Source of the DNA: Sesamum alatum
Taxonomy: Eukaryota > Streptophyta > Magnoliopsida > Lamiales > Pedaliaceae
NCBI GenBank assembly: GCA_034509735.1
Contig: JACGWO010000005.1
Span: 30,100,479 to 30,164,478 of the forward strand
Length of the DNA stretch: 64,000 nucleotides
Direction of reading: 5' to 3'
The stretch's first letter is position 1, and the number at the start of each line of letters is the position of its first letter. The notes under the pieces are model-generated. The model was not told the origin of the DNA. It was given only the letters and a program-made list of their open reading frames with translations, and made no database searches. Made by a program: the position numbers and the translations under genes. This document shows, piece after piece, positions 12,810 through 24,782 of this stretch.

Positions 12810-13315
12810 AGCAAAATTATATTTTTGGTCATGTAATTATAGATCGTTAGCACTTTGGTCATGTAACTTACTCCATTTACACATTTAATCCCTTTTTTTG
12901 ACGAATTTGGTCCTGAACATCTCACATTTGGTCTTTTTTTTTTTTTGGGAAATTTAGTCCTGTGTTAATAATTTTAGTCCTATTCTCACTCGAGCAGATT
13001 TCATTTTTTGTCCTGTAATTACATGTCACCGGAACCAAATTTGTCAACACCGGACTAAATTTGCCAAAAAAGGATCAAATCTGATATGTGTTGGACTAAA
13101 TTTATCCAAAAAAAAAAAAGACTAAATGTGTAGATGGAGTAAGTTATAGGACCAAAAGTGCAAATACCTAAAGTTACAGATCTAAAAATATAATTTTGCC
13201 AAAGTAAAATAACATCCTACATATTACTGTGGTTCGAATTCATGACTCATAACCTTAGAGTCATGGACATCAATTTCATCAATTGAGTTAGACCTCATTC
13301 GCATGAAAACCCGAA
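12760..13315 (-). mobile_element. Possible SINE (minus strand) split by the family-D element
   Basis: Read on the minus strand from about 13312, the sequence has a tRNA-like head: GAGGTCTAACTCAATTGATG (box-A-like) followed by GAATTCGAACCAC (box-B-like). Sequence then continues through ATGTTATTTTACTTT into the MITE at 12810-13200 and seems to resume beyond it as CTTTAATAGTATATGTCG. Exact ends and target duplications are not established, so this is a tentative call. Confidence 0.35.
12810..13200. mobile_element. Foldback MITE, family D (391 bp)
   Basis: The left end AGCAAAATTATATTTTTGGTC is mirrored by the right end GATCTAAAAATATAATTTTGCC. The halves are complementary over much of their length (CATTTGGTC and AATTTAGTCC against GGACTAAATTT and GGATCAAAT). 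Flanks are AAAGTAAAG (12801-12809) and AAAGTAAAA (13201-13209), an 8/9 match consistent with a 9-bp target duplication. It is non-coding. Confidence 0.75.
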
Positions 13316-15486
13316 TGTCTAGAGATCCACAAATTATAGAATCATAGTCCTATGTATGTATGAAGAATAACACATGACAGCTAGCTAGAATGTCTTGAGA
13401 TTAACGGGTCAAAACCCAACCCCCTAAAACTACGCCGTTTTTAATTAATTCATGAACCCCCTACTCATAATTTACCATGCAAAACACAAATCTAAGTGCA
13501 ACTTGCATATAAATATACATATAATTAACATTATTTGTGGGGTGGTTTTTTTAATAATTATTGCAGGTTTTGAGCTTCTAATTAAACCCTTAAATTTCAG
13601 ACAAGATGAGATTGAAAGGAGAGGTGGGATCATAGACTTTTTGCAAATGCCCACTCAACCCCTATTCTTGAACCCTAATTTCAAATCATTTGCTTTTAGG
13701 TAAAGTCAAAAAGATTTCTACATCAAGAATAATTGAAGTGGTGGGCTTTCTTTGATCTTTCAAAAACTTGAAATTAGAGTATTGATTGTTCTTTACAAGT
13801 TGCTTTTCTGCAAATGCAAGAGTTCTGTTAAAGTATTTGGTTCGGATAATATGAAATCTTTTTGAGATCCATACAATAGAAATCAGGTGTCAAAGTTTTA
13901 AACTCAAACATCATAGACAATAAACAATACGGTACCTCGTACTTTAGACACAGACAAATTTTGAGGTACTTAATTTAGAAATTACCGTTTTTTACGCTGC
14001 CTGTCATATTAAGTGGATTGTATGGTCGAAACAGTATATTCATTATTTACTATGCCAAGAAGTGTTCTCTAATCATTAAGAGAGATAGAAAAGACAATCA
14101 AGAACATTGTTGATTGACACATGTTGTTTATTATGTCAATTTCTCCTCAAACCTAACTTAGTATAGTAGTGGCACTTGACATGCCTTATAGATTATGATA
14201 AACTATGACAAGAAAGTGGATATGCAAAACTAGGAGCATGATATGTATTTCTCATGGTGCCCACTATTTGAGCACTTTTGCTCTATATAATTGGTACAAA
14301 CATTTTCTTTTATGTGTCACTTTTGAGTAGGTTTTTGCCAAATATGGAAATTGAGGGGCCTAATTGCAATTTTATGTAATGTTTAGAATTTAGAAAGAAG
14401 CATTTTGTGAGGCAAATGCAACTCATAATGTCATGTCAACACATTTTCATGTATTTTATGTATGAACTTTAGTTGAAGCCATTAGGCAACTTATCATGTC
14501 AAAGCATTGGGGAAATTCATTGAACCTCGCTTTGGGGGTGTTTGGCTGAGCTTATAAACTTGTCGAAATATTTTGTAAGATTTTCGAAATCTTATAAGTT
14601 CTTGAAAATCGTTCGGAAAAATTTCTTTTAGAAAGCTTATAAGATCTTAAAATAAAAGATTTTGAATCTTATAAGCTGTTTAGAAGAAAAGTTCACTTCA
14701 CCTAACTTTTTTAAAACATCTTATAAGCTTTTTAATCTTAATATTTAACTGACAAAAAACAAACTCATATAATTTTGTTAGAATTTTACTTTTACCCACA
14801 ATATAATTGACCTTTTTCGCACCAAACCAAAATTACATGAACAAATTACAAGAAGAGGAAAAGATTAAAAAGGGTTTTTGTGATAGCTTTTGTTTTTGCG
14901 GTGGAAATAAGTTGTATAGAAAATTGTAACTTAATGATCAATAATAAAAGTTGGGTGTTTGAAAACAAAAGTTAAAAGTGAAAAAAAGTTGAAGTTTTAG
15001 TGTTTGAAAAAACCACAACTTAATATTTACAGGTTTCCTAGTAAGCTGCAAAAATTGGCAGGAAGCTGCTTGTAATTTTTGACTTAAATCAACTTAATTT
15101 AAACAATTTAAAAGTAGAAGTTATAAAACAACAAAAATACTATTTCGACCTAATTATTTGCGTTGTGGTGAATTTGTAATGAATGACTAATTTAGATCAT
15201 TTAAAGATGTGAAATTGATGATTCGACTTCGAAAAACTTGTATATTTTCGTAATATATATATATACACACACACTAACTAGATTGATGTAATCATGCGTA
15301 CGTACTTAAATGTGTTTAAAATGTAAATTTCTATGAAAGAAGAATGAAAATCACTCGTGTACCAATCTTGTAATAAATAAGAAAAACAACATTACACTTA
15401 TTAATATATTGATATACATATATATATATAATATTATTTACCCCAAGTAGGTGGACTATGCTATTTTAGAGTATGTATAAAAATAA
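13201..15486. other. Intergenic, no gene recognised
   Basis: AT-rich spacer. The short open frame around 13452-13703 has no recognisable domain. About 14525-14700 has a self-complementary segment (TGTTTGGCTGAGCTTATAA, CTTATAAGTTCTTG, CTTATAAGATCTT) that resembles a degenerate inverted-repeat element. An (AT)n/(AC)n microsatellite lies at about 15255-15275. Confidence 0.45.
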
Positions 15487-15509
15487 GGGTTTAATAAACT
15501 TAATAGACA

Positions 15510-16119
15510 TAGGAGTGGGAATTGGACATGTACCTGTCCCTAATAGGGTGAATTCGGGTTCAAAAAATTGAAAACGGGGTGGATAGTGGGTTCTAAAATA
15601 CGGACTCGTCCAAGTTCGGGGCGAGTCCCGGGTCTTTAGGACCCACTATAATAATTTAATATATATATATATATATATTTTACTTTATGTTGATATAATT
15701 AACACTAACAAAATATTATATCCTTTTTATTTATTTATTGCTAGGTACTTCCTCAACAATTGATGAATTCAAAATTATCCCATAATACTTGACGACAAGG
15801 AATATGCAAAAAATTGTTACTAATGTATAATTGCTATGAATTGTTTGGGTTGTTTTGTTATTAACAATTTCTTTTGTATGTGAATATTTATTTTTTGGAC
15901 TTGAATATTAGAGTTAGGCCATGAATAGTTTTCTTTGTAACTGATATGTTGATTATATATATATAGAACAAACGAAAAGAATAATAATAAAAAAATAATC
16001 GGGTCTACCGAGTTAGACGCGCACCGACACAAAACCTACAGATACGGGTCCCAGGTCCTTCCTGGAGTTGGCGGGGTGGGTCGCATGCAGGTCACCAAAC
16101 TCGCCTTGTTGCCCTCCTA
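15510..16119. mobile_element. hAT-like foldback element nested in the family-A MITE
   Basis: The left end TAGGAGTGGGAATTGG is mirrored by the right end GTTGCCCTCCTA. GC-rich arms (GGGGCGAGTCCCGGGTC on the left, GTTGGCGGGGTGGGTCGCATG on the right) enclose an AT-rich core. Flanks CTTAATAGACA and CTTAGACCT resemble a duplicated target altered by a small indel. This fits interruption of the surrounding family-A end, which reads ACTTAGACC in the intact copy. It is non-coding. Confidence 0.5.
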
Positions 16120-16364
16120 CTTAGACCTCCTCTAAAAATATGAAATTACACTTTTTCCTCCAAAAAAATTAAAATTACACTTACCCTCCCTTCGAGAATT
16201 CTTCATTTACACTTGATCCCCTTTCGATAGGGTTTGGACAAAAATGCTAATGTCAGCAAAAAAAAAAAAATGAAATAAATTTTCAAATTTGCCCCTCAAT
16301 TAATATTCTCATGTAATATTTTTATACTTATAAGGGGGTAATGTAATATATATCTATATCTATA

Positions 16365-19325
16365 TCTATACTCTATATAAATGTGTGAATACTCAAGTTG
16401 TTTGTTCCCCATTGTGAAAAGACAAATATACCCTTATTTAAATATTATTAATTATTATATTACAGATTTTGGAATTTTTAACAATTTAGGATTCTCAATA
16501 TTCTAAACCTCCTCCATATAAATTTAGGATAAAAAACATAAATCGTGAATCATGAATGAATCCAATTACGCAGAATTTTAATAACTTACTTCTAATCGTG
16601 AGTCATGAATGAGCCCAATTACACAGACCTATCATGCATTATATTTTAATAATATTCACAGAAAATTATATTATAAAATTAGTTATAGAAAAAATAAAAT
16701 TCTATAAGAAAAATATTAAGAGTCTGTTTTTTTATAAGTAAATATTTAAGAGTCTTAATTGCTTTAAACTATTTAGGAATAACATATTCAACTAAAAAAA
16801 ATTAATATGCCAAATAATATTTCAACACAATTACTTTGTTAGAAGAACTCTTAATTATATTAAGAAAGTTTTAATTTACCATGACACATTATAATTTAAA
16901 ATAAACTACACATGAATAATATATAAAATACTAATCTAAACTTAAATATATATAAAATAATGAATAAATAACAAAATTTAATTACAAATTAAAATTTATA
17001 TATGGATATGATATTATTAAATTGAAATTGCTGGTAAAAATTCAATTATTGAGTGAATCTCTTAGTACTTGATTTGTTTAGTATTAGATAATCTTGAATA
17101 CTTTACTTTTACATCTATTGTTTTTTTATATTAATGTATATAATAAAAGTATTACATCAATAAATGTGACATACATAATTAAGTTGTAACATAACATATT
17201 ATTGAATAAGAAATAAATCATACCAATCGGTGCATATGAAAATAAGATTAAGAGGTTAAACTAAAAATATATAGAATTAAAAATTGCAATATAAAGGTAA
17301 AAAATAAAATTTTATACCATAATATTTCAAAATTTAGAAGGTAATAAAGCATGTAAATAATACTTTGACAGTATTTAAAGTTGATACTGAAATATAATTA
17401 ACATTAGGATCTTACAATACAAAATATTGGTAATATTGTCCAATTGAATTAGATTTTTATAATAATAGTCAACAAATAATTAGTTTGTAATCATTTAGTG
17501 TCAATAAATTAAAAATGAAGGACATTCATAATATAGTAAAAGAAAATATATTACATACACAGACATAATATAGCAAAATCAAACAATAGCAAAGAGACAC
17601 AATAAAACCTACGAATAAAAATTGATCAATTTTATTAAAATTGAATAATGAATAAGTATCAAAACTTAATTACAAATAAAAATTATCAATCTAATTAAAT
17701 TAGAAGTGCTATTGAAAATTTAAAAAAGAGCTAATTAATTAATTTTATTTCAATATTAATAGGCTAATAACACCATGCCCCCCCCCCTCCCCTGCACCCC
17801 CAAGACATTGACATTGAAGAAAAGTATAAATAGTAGTATAATAAATAATTTAATTTAAAACTTTATCTTATTGAGTAGTAAATTGACTAACATAATTGTA
17901 GGTCCTAACGAGACATATATAACTATTTTTATGCTTTAAAAGGTGCATAAAAGTTGTAACATTTGGTCCCCTTGTATTATTATACACTTAACTCCCACAT
18001 GGTATTTTTTTTTAAATATCCAGAAGGAAAAGTGTTATGGAACCAAAAGTGAGAATCCCAAAATCAATTGACCAAATTAAAATAGAAAGGACCTAAGTTA
18101 CGGACTGAAAAATGCTATTTTCCCTTATGAAAATAAATAAAAAAAGTCAAATGGTGAGTAAACATTAACACAATATATAACAATTAAAAGTGTAAAATTT
18201 TAAAATAATTATATGCTAAAACATTACTACAGTTACATTTTTGTATTAAGAAAATTAATAAATTTTGAGAATAAACTTAGTATAATAAAATAATAAATAA
18301 AAATTGAGTTAATTATGTTGAAATTAGAAAAAAAAAATGATATATAAATAAGCCAATGAGATTAATATATTTTATCGGTAATAAATTTATAAAAATAACT
18401 TAAAAGTTTAAAAAGCATGAATACTAAAGAGAATAAAAATTGATATATGAATTTTATTAAATTGAAATTGCTTATGAAAATTTAGTTATCGAGTGAATCT
18501 CTTGGAACTTAATTTTTTTAGTATTAGATAATCCTGAATGTTTGACTTTTACATCTATTGTTTCTTTTTTAAAGGTGAAAAATAAATTTTTATACAATAA
18601 TATTTCAAAATTTAGAAGCTAATTAAAGCATGTAAATAATGCTTTGACAATATGAAAAAATTGATACTGAAATATGATTAACATACCTTATATGATCTTA
18701 CAATATAAATATTGATACTATAGTCCAATTTGATTATAGTTTTATAACCATTTAATAAATAATTAGTTTGTAATAGTGTCAATAAATTAAAAATAAATGA
18801 CATTCAAATAGTAGTAAAAGAAAACATACAACACACACATACAAAATATAACAAAAATAAAACAAAATAAAACAACAAAAAATAGGCATAATAAAACCTA
18901 CAAATAAAATTGATCAATTTGTTTTATTAAATTGGAATTTCTTTTATCCAAGATAAGGAGCTTTGACTAATTATTTTTATTTTAATATTAATTTTTTGAA
19001 TATCATTATTTTATATTTTCATATTAATTGGTTTGATAAATATAATGAAATAATCATTAGTGAATATACGATATACAAAATTTCAATTTTGGTGAATATA
19101 TTTATATTCAATAGTACCAATTAAATTTAGAAAGTGAATTACAAATAATAGAATTGAATAATTTCCTTATCAATTTAAATAATTATTATCAACTCGTTTG
19201 AAAATATTGTATAATATTAATATTTCAATGAAAAAAATATTAATAATATCATGACCTTAACATAAATGATATATTTACTTTTAAAAATATATTTGTAAAC
19301 GTGCATCGCACGTCATGCTTTCTAG
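16365..19325 (+). mobile_element. Non-autonomous Helitron (2.96 kb)
   Basis: The 5' end is TCTATACTCTATATAAATG and the 3' end is CTAG. A hairpin ACGTGC-ATC-GCACGT (19299-19313) lies 8 nt before the final CTAG, and the flanking bases are A and T, all hallmarks of plant Helitrons. No Rep/helicase frame exists. The interior is very AT-rich and contains an imperfect internal duplication (about 16990-17660 versus 18430-18940), a C10 run at 17778-17787 and a degraded family-D-like piece near 17945-18130. It sits inside the family-A MITE. The 3' end is well supported. The 5' end is chosen by the TC rule and by where similarity to the host MITE stops. Confidence 0.72.
16990..18940. repeat. Imperfect internal duplication within the Helitron
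   Basis: Two blocks, about 16990-17660 and about 18430-18940, share the same order of motifs: ATTAAATTGAAATTGCT, GAGTGAATCTCTT, AGTATTAGATAATC, TTTACATCTATTGTTT, AATATTTCAAAATTTAGAAG, AAAGCATGTAAATAAT, TTGATACTGAAATAT, and ATAAAACCTAC.AATAAAA.TTGATCAATTT. The second block is shorter because of deletions. Confidence 0.75.
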
Positions 19326-19907
19326 TAAAGCTAAAAGGGTGTAATTATGATAAAATATTATTCCTAAATTATAGCCATTGGATAAAAAAGTGGCCCGTTT
19401 ATATGTGAAAAAACTAGTCATATTTTTTGTACTTTTTTTTACTTTCTATATATCGGGTGAGGTGAACACTATTGTTGCATATATTTCTTAAACCACTAGA
19501 TGAAGTACTTGAACAAGACATTTTCAATAAATAGATACAATGTTGCAATGATGTTAACCTCACTCAATATATATAAGAAGTAAAAAGAATATCAAAAGAT
19601 GACTATTTTTTTCATTCATTTCTAACTACTTTCTATCCAATGGCTATAATTTGAAAACAATATTCCATATACATTTATCCCTTTCCAAGTATACAAATAT
19701 CACAAGGAAATATTAAATGAACGGTAACATTAGAAACCTATGGTCTTTTGTTTTGCCGATTCAGCATTTTCCGTCCAAACCCTAACAGAATGGGGTCAAG
19801 TGTAAATGGAGAATTTTTCGAAGAGATGACGTAAGTGTAATTTTAATTTTTTTTAACAAAAAAAGTATAATTCACATTTCATCATAGGGTCCAAGTGTAA
19901 TTAACCC

Positions 19908-20301
19908 TGAAATAATAAGGAGTGGAACTTCAAAAAAATTTAAATTCAAAAGATTCAAATCACTTTTATTTTAAACAATGTATTGTGGAATATTGATGAA
20001 TTTTATTTATTTTTATTTAAATTATTTTTTCGAATCGAAATCCTTCCATTCAAATATAACAAAATGCAATTCAGAAATTTTCAAGTTGGATCATTGAGTA
20101 CAAATTTATATTATATTTTATATTGTTTATACGTACATATTTTATGTATAAAATGTTTCTTTGAATATATGAGGGATGTGGCAATCATTGCTTTAAACCT
20201 TTATTTAAAAATAACTTATTGTTTTCTGTAAGAGTTGCTTTTTAGCAAAAGTAAGAATCAATAATGTATTAGGTTTGGATTATATAAAATATAGCCATAT
20301 A
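19908..20301. other. Intergenic, no gene recognised
   Basis: AT-rich spacer between two MITEs. A 82-codon open frame at 19983-20231 has low-complexity, Phe/Tyr/Leu-rich content and no recognisable domain, so it is treated as chance. Confidence 0.45.
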
Positions 20302-20732
20302 GGGATAAGTACCCTCTTCTCCCTTGAGATTTGGTGTATTACACGTAAATCTTTATGGTTTGAAAAATTATATATGATATTCTTGAAATTTGTTTTTGTT
20401 TAATAACTTATTGCAGGCTAAACAAATAACTAAATTACCCTTATAATTGTAAGATATACCGTCTCACATGCATTAACGTATAGAGATATATAATGGTAGT
20501 TTGGTCATAAAAAGATTCGTTTGACCTACTTATAATAAGTCAATCGATGGTAAATATCACATTTCCTTCATTTTTTTTTTTAAATATCAACAAATTCGGC
20601 GGATTTTGACTAACGGAAGGACATATTTGTTAGACAGGAACAAACCTTAGTGGTACTAGATATGATTTTTTAAATTATAAAGGGTTTACGTGTAATTATA
20701 CCAAATCTCAGAGGAAGAAGTGTAATTATCCC
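20302..20732. mobile_element. MITE, family B copy (431 bp)
   Basis: Starts GGGATAAGTA and ends GTGTAATTATCCC. The interior follows the family-B order: GAGATTTGGTGTATTACACG, TTATTGCAGGCTAAACAAAT, CTCACATGCATTAACGT, GATATATAATGGTAGTTTGG, ATTCGTTTGACCTACTTATAA, TTTTGACTAACGGA, TTTACGTGTAATTATACCAA. It has no coding capacity. Confidence 0.72.
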
Positions 20733-20917
20733 TAAATATATTCAAAATTGATACATTAAAATTTGATGAGTTTAATTTATAACATAGACTGTCAGGTTTT
20801 TCAAAACTCAAACGTCCTAAAAGTGATCTGAATTTTGTACACACGTCTATATATGAAATATAATATGAAATGCAAATATGAATCTACAGTAAAAGATCCA
20901 AATTGAATCATGTCTTA

Positions 20918-21972
20918 GTGATAATTACATCATCCTTACTGAGGTTTAGTGTAATTATACGTAAATTTTTTGTGGTTTAAAAAATTGCATTTAGTACCTA
21001 TAATGTTTGTTCCATTCAACAAGTAGATGTCCCCGTTAGTTAAAATTCCTGGAATTTACTAATATTAGCAAAAAAATAAATGAAAATTCATGTTTACTTT
21101 CGATTGACTTACTACTGGTTTATTGCAGGTCAAACAAATCTTTTCAAATCAAGCTGCCCTTATAAGGGTGAAAATGTACCTTGTCGCATGCATTAACATG
21201 TGTGAAGATATATAAAGGTAGTTTGACCAGGATATAATTTTTTATTCATTTTTTTCGATTTTATTCTAAAAGGACGTCTCGTTAGGGAGATGAAAGCATT
21301 GGGGCTTGTAAGCTACTTAAGTTTCTCATTTGCAACCAATGTGTAATGTTTGTCTATATCATTAGCCCCCCAAACTTGGGGTTTAGGATGGGAACATGGC
21401 CTGACACCCAAGGACGGTGTAGAATGATGCGGCTTGTGACTTGATTAGTGCCCCATTGCGCAATATATTGTCCGCCCTAACTTCACATGAGCCTTACAGT
21501 TTTGTCATGAAAAAGCATTTTGGTAGATAGAAGGGATTTTAGAGCTTATAAGTAACTCAAACTCCTCATTTGCAATCAATGTGGAACGCTTGCCTACATC
21601 ACTTATAGTAGTGGGAGTTAAAATATAGCAAAATAGTTTGAATTATTCCATATTAATGTATTATGCATTTGGGTGCTAATATATGTCATGTTGAAGACTT
21701 TGGTATTTCACATCTTTTTCATATAAGAATTTTCCTTGCACACATGAAAAAAATTATTTGACCTATAATAAGTCAGTGGTAAATCAATTATGCGTAAATA
21801 TGATTTTCACCATTTCTTTTTGCTTATATCACCAGTTTCGATGAACTTTGACTAACGAAGGGATCTTTGTGTTGAACAAAAACAAACGTCAAGAGTACTA
21901 AACATAACTTTTAGCCTCAGGAAATTTACGTGTAATTACATCAAATATGAGGGGAAGACGGTGAAATTATCC
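20918..21972. mobile_element. MITE, family B copy interrupted by a 450-bp insertion
   Basis: The left half 20918-21255 (GTGATAATTACAT, TTGCAGGTCAAACAAAT, CATGCATTAACATGTG, GGTAGTTTGACC) and the right half from about 21730 (TTTGACCTATAATAAGTCAG, TTTGACTAACGAAGGGATC, TTTACGTGTAATTACATCAA, ATTATCC at 21972) are the two ends of one family-B element. About 21260-21725 is unrelated DNA (next entry). Confidence 0.65.
21260..21725. mobile_element. Unclassified insertion, LTR-like fragment
   Basis: This segment separates the halves of a family-B MITE. It carries two diverged direct repeats of about 65 bp: GGGGCTTGTAAGCTACTTAA..TCTCATTTGCAACCAATGTG near 21300 and GAGCTTATAAGTAACTCAAA..CTCATTTGCAATCAATGTGG near 21542. 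The CATTTGC..CCAATGTGGAA..TTG phrase is typical of some plant LTR regions, but I cannot fix its ends or class. Confidence 0.35.
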
Positions 21973-22275
21973 TAACCTTTTTTTTTAACATATGAATTAT
22001 AGATATATCTACATACACAATCCTGCATATATACAAACACTAAAATACACACATAATATTTGATTAGGACGAATAAATATTTATCGAGTCAAAAAATGCC
22101 ATTTTTCTTTGTTTGGTAATAGACAGACGAAAACGACTACAAAAGCATCTTACAAAAGCCAACGTCGATAAGTTAAAGATCGCATATTAAGCTCAAAAGA
22201 TAAGGTTAAGACAACCATGATACAATCGACACATTAATATTAAATGTGTTGTTTATTACCTAATTGTTTCGCAAA

Positions 22276-22306
<31 letters not shown>

Positions 22307-22828
22307 TGGAAAATAGTGAATGATAAATCAAAGAATAAATTTATTAAATAAATCTATGTCTATCGAATTAAATCGTGACAAGTTATTGGTTACGATTTGC
22401 GGCGCATAACAAGCTGATGACACGTGGATGATGGTTGATGGCGCCCAATCATCATCGACTGTGTCTAATCGACCGAATAGGTGTGTCATTTGGTTGAAAT
22501 GATGTGTCTTTGGGTGAAACGATGCGTCCATCAGGACGAAAAGTCATGACCTTACAAAGATATCTTTTTTGATTGGACATGTTCATTCGATGATACCTTT
22601 TCAACTATTATAAATAGCCCCCCTATTCACTTCATTTTCATTCAATTCATTTCATAGCATTTTTAAGCAATAAAAGCAATCTGCAAGTATAGTTTAATAA
22701 GAGAGTTCCAAAATATTTTTTTGGTTCGTCAAATTTGTTGCTACTTTGAGATTGTAACCAGTTGTATCTTAGGAGACAAATTGCCATTCCTAATGCACTA
22801 GAGCGGGCAATAATTATCTTAAAGATAA
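21973..22828. other. Possible solo-LTR-like promoter segment (about 22300-22820)
   Basis: No gene. From about 22305 (TTGGAAAATAGTGAATG) the sequence is less AT-rich. It contains a TATA-type ATTATAAATAGCCCCCC at about 22608 followed by CATTCATTTTCATTCAATTC and AGCAATAAAAGCAATC, an arrangement like the U3-R part of an LTR. No TG...CA ends or partner LTR could be fixed. An (AT)n run lies at 22278-22300. Confidence 0.35.
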
Positions 22829-23253
22829 GAATAAACTACAACAATCTCCCCTGAGGTTTGGCATAATTATGAATACCCCCTCGTTGTTTCAAAAATTACA
22901 ATTAGCCCCCTGAAGTTTGTAACATTCTAACAAATAACCCATCTCCATCAATTTTTATAGATAAACTGACCAAAATGTTCTTATGCAAACTGAATTATTT
23001 TTTTAAATTTTTTTGGCCAAAAAATGCGCAGAGAGAGGTTTCTTACATTTTTTACACAGAGAAGCAATAATGTAATTTGCCCAGGTTAATTTTTCTATAA
23101 TTATTTTTTTAAAAAGAAGATCAAGGCGAAGTGGACAATTCCAGGCTTTTGGTTAAAAATTATAAACCTTAGAAGGGTATTTGTAATTTCTCAAACAATG
23201 AGGGAATTTTCGTAATTATCCCAAATCTCAAGGGAGATAATTGTAATTCACCC
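22829..23253. mobile_element. MULE-like MITE, family C (425 bp)
   Basis: Begins GAATAAACTACAAC and ends GTAATTCACCC (inverted repeat with mismatches). Flanks are TAAAGATAA (22820-22828) and GAAAGATAA (23254-23262), an 8/9 match. Internal motifs shared with the copy at 36527 include TTGTTT.AAAAATTA, TTTGTAA..TCTAA.AAATAAC, GCGCAGAGAGA.GTTTCTTA, AGAGAAG.AATAATG and CCAGGCTTTTGGTTAAAAATT. It is non-coding. Confidence 0.78.
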
Positions 23254-23681
23254 GAAAGATAAAAAGTCTAACTCTTGCCTCGACTTCATAGTACATTTCC
23301 AGCATATCTCTCAATTTCTCCCAACATTATATATATAACCTATTTTCATAGGCATTATCTTATTTTTCCTTGCCCTTTGATTCTTTATTTATTTAGCACA
23401 AATAACTTTAGGTTTTTACCTAATCTTTTACATTTTTATTTACTATTATATACTTAAGTCTCATGCTCCTACATTTCTTAAGTCTCATGTTCATATTCTA
23501 TGCACTTATGTTCTCCCTAGCTAGCCTTAGCTCTCCAAATTTTATATCAAAATTTTTACACAATCTTAATTTATTAATCTTAGACTATGGAAACCACAAT
23601 TAATGTTCACTTTATGCCTTATGCCTTACTAGCAGACACGACACATTCGATGTGTGTGTGTAAAAATATTTAAAATTAAAA
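23254..23681. other. Intergenic, no gene recognised
   Basis: AT-rich spacer with a (GT)n run at 23650-23661. The 60-codon frame at 23275-23457 is low complexity and not convincing. Confidence 0.45.
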
Positions 23682-24002
23682 CACTGTAAAAAAAAATTTA
23701 ATTTTTCGCTACACTATAAATGACCACAACTTAAAAATCATGGTAAATCAATACTATTAACTACGGTCAAACAAAATCAAAACAAAAACTTAAGTTTTTA
23801 ACATGCTAATCAATATTTGTCATGGTTTTTAGTTATGGTCAAAATATTCGTCATTATTTTAACTATGACAAATGTTTTGACCTCACTTGCAGAAACAACG
23901 ACTAATGACCGTTGCAAAATCGTAATTAATTTTTATTTGTCATGGTTTTTTTTTTGCACCATATCAGTTAATTGTAGCAAAAATCATATTTTTTTTCTAG
24001 TG
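23682..24002. mobile_element. CACTA-type (En/Spm-like) mini-element
   Basis: The 321-bp element has a left end CACTGTAAAAAAAAATTTAA and a right end whose complement reads CACTAGAAAAAAAATATGA. Similarity continues inward (TTTTTCGCTACA versus TTTTTGCTACA). AAA trinucleotides flank both sides (23679-23681, 24003-24005), as expected for the 3-bp target duplication of CACTA elements. The interior has paired CATGGT/ACCATG and TGGTCA motifs. The open frame at 23817-24008 is not protein-like. Confidence 0.78.
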
Positions 24003-24782
24003 AAATAATTATTTCTTTTATTCTCTCATTATTTAAAAAATTATAAATACTCCCTCAATAGAAAATAATTATGCAGCCCCCTAGACGATGAGGTGCAGGA
24101 AATTACTACTTTACTCATGTTGAATTAAAAATGAATATATGAGAGTGGATAAAGTATATAATCCATAGAGCGTATTAGTCCATAAAAATATTTTAGAAAA
24201 ATCTAAAAGTATATAAAATTATAATTTATAATCCAAAAGAATATTTTGGTCAATTCACCATAAAAAGTGGAGAAAACTTAACGGAAACTAACGAAATAAG
24301 CTCATGATAAATGTACATTAAAATCAGAGAATATTTATAATTTTTCAAACCAGAATGAAATACTTATAATTACATCAAATCTTAGAAAAAAACGGCCGTA
24401 ATTTACATTATTGTATTACCAAAACTATGCGGATGCGAACAACTCAATATTACAAAACTGCATACATCATACACAGATATAGGTTCTTTAGAGCTCATCA
24501 AGTGGACTAACATCATACTTTGTGATAGTAAACATTTATTTCAAAATACATCTTTTTTTAGAAATTATTTACTTTTCTTTCATTTTCGTCTTATTTAATT
24601 TGCTCAAATGGTCCGAAAACAAATATAAATAGATCAATTTATGTATTTGGTCAAACACATTAATAAATAGCATCGATAGTACTATAACAAGTCGTATTAA
24701 ATGGTTCGATTTAATTAATTATAAATGATTAATATTAGTGAAAAATATGGGGCAATGTCTAATCATGTTCCAAAGATTGGAG
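24003..24782. other. Intergenic with a degraded family-C MITE (about 24030-24410)
   Basis: About 24025-24410 carries family-C phrases (ATTATTTAAAAAATTATAAAT, TACTCCCTC, TTATAATTTTTCAAACCAGAATG, ACTTATAATTACATCAAATC, CGTAATTTAC) but no clean ends. The rest is AT-rich spacer. Confidence 0.45.

Larger units (their letters stand above)
15487..19907. mobile_element. MULE-like MITE, family A, expanded by nested insertions
   Basis: The left end GGGTTTAATAAACTTA..GAC (15487) and the right end AAGTGTAATTAACCC (19907) match the ends of the complete copy at 7352-7837. The internal order also matches: 16120-16350 aligns with its left half (GAAATTACACTTT, CGATAGGGTTTGGACAAAAATGCT, CTTATAAGGG) and 19735-19907 with its right half (CAGCATTTTCCGTCCAAACCC). 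Two other elements (15510-16119 and 16365-19325) explain most of the extra length. Flanks TAAAAATAA and TGAAATAAT are only loosely alike. Confidence 0.6.
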
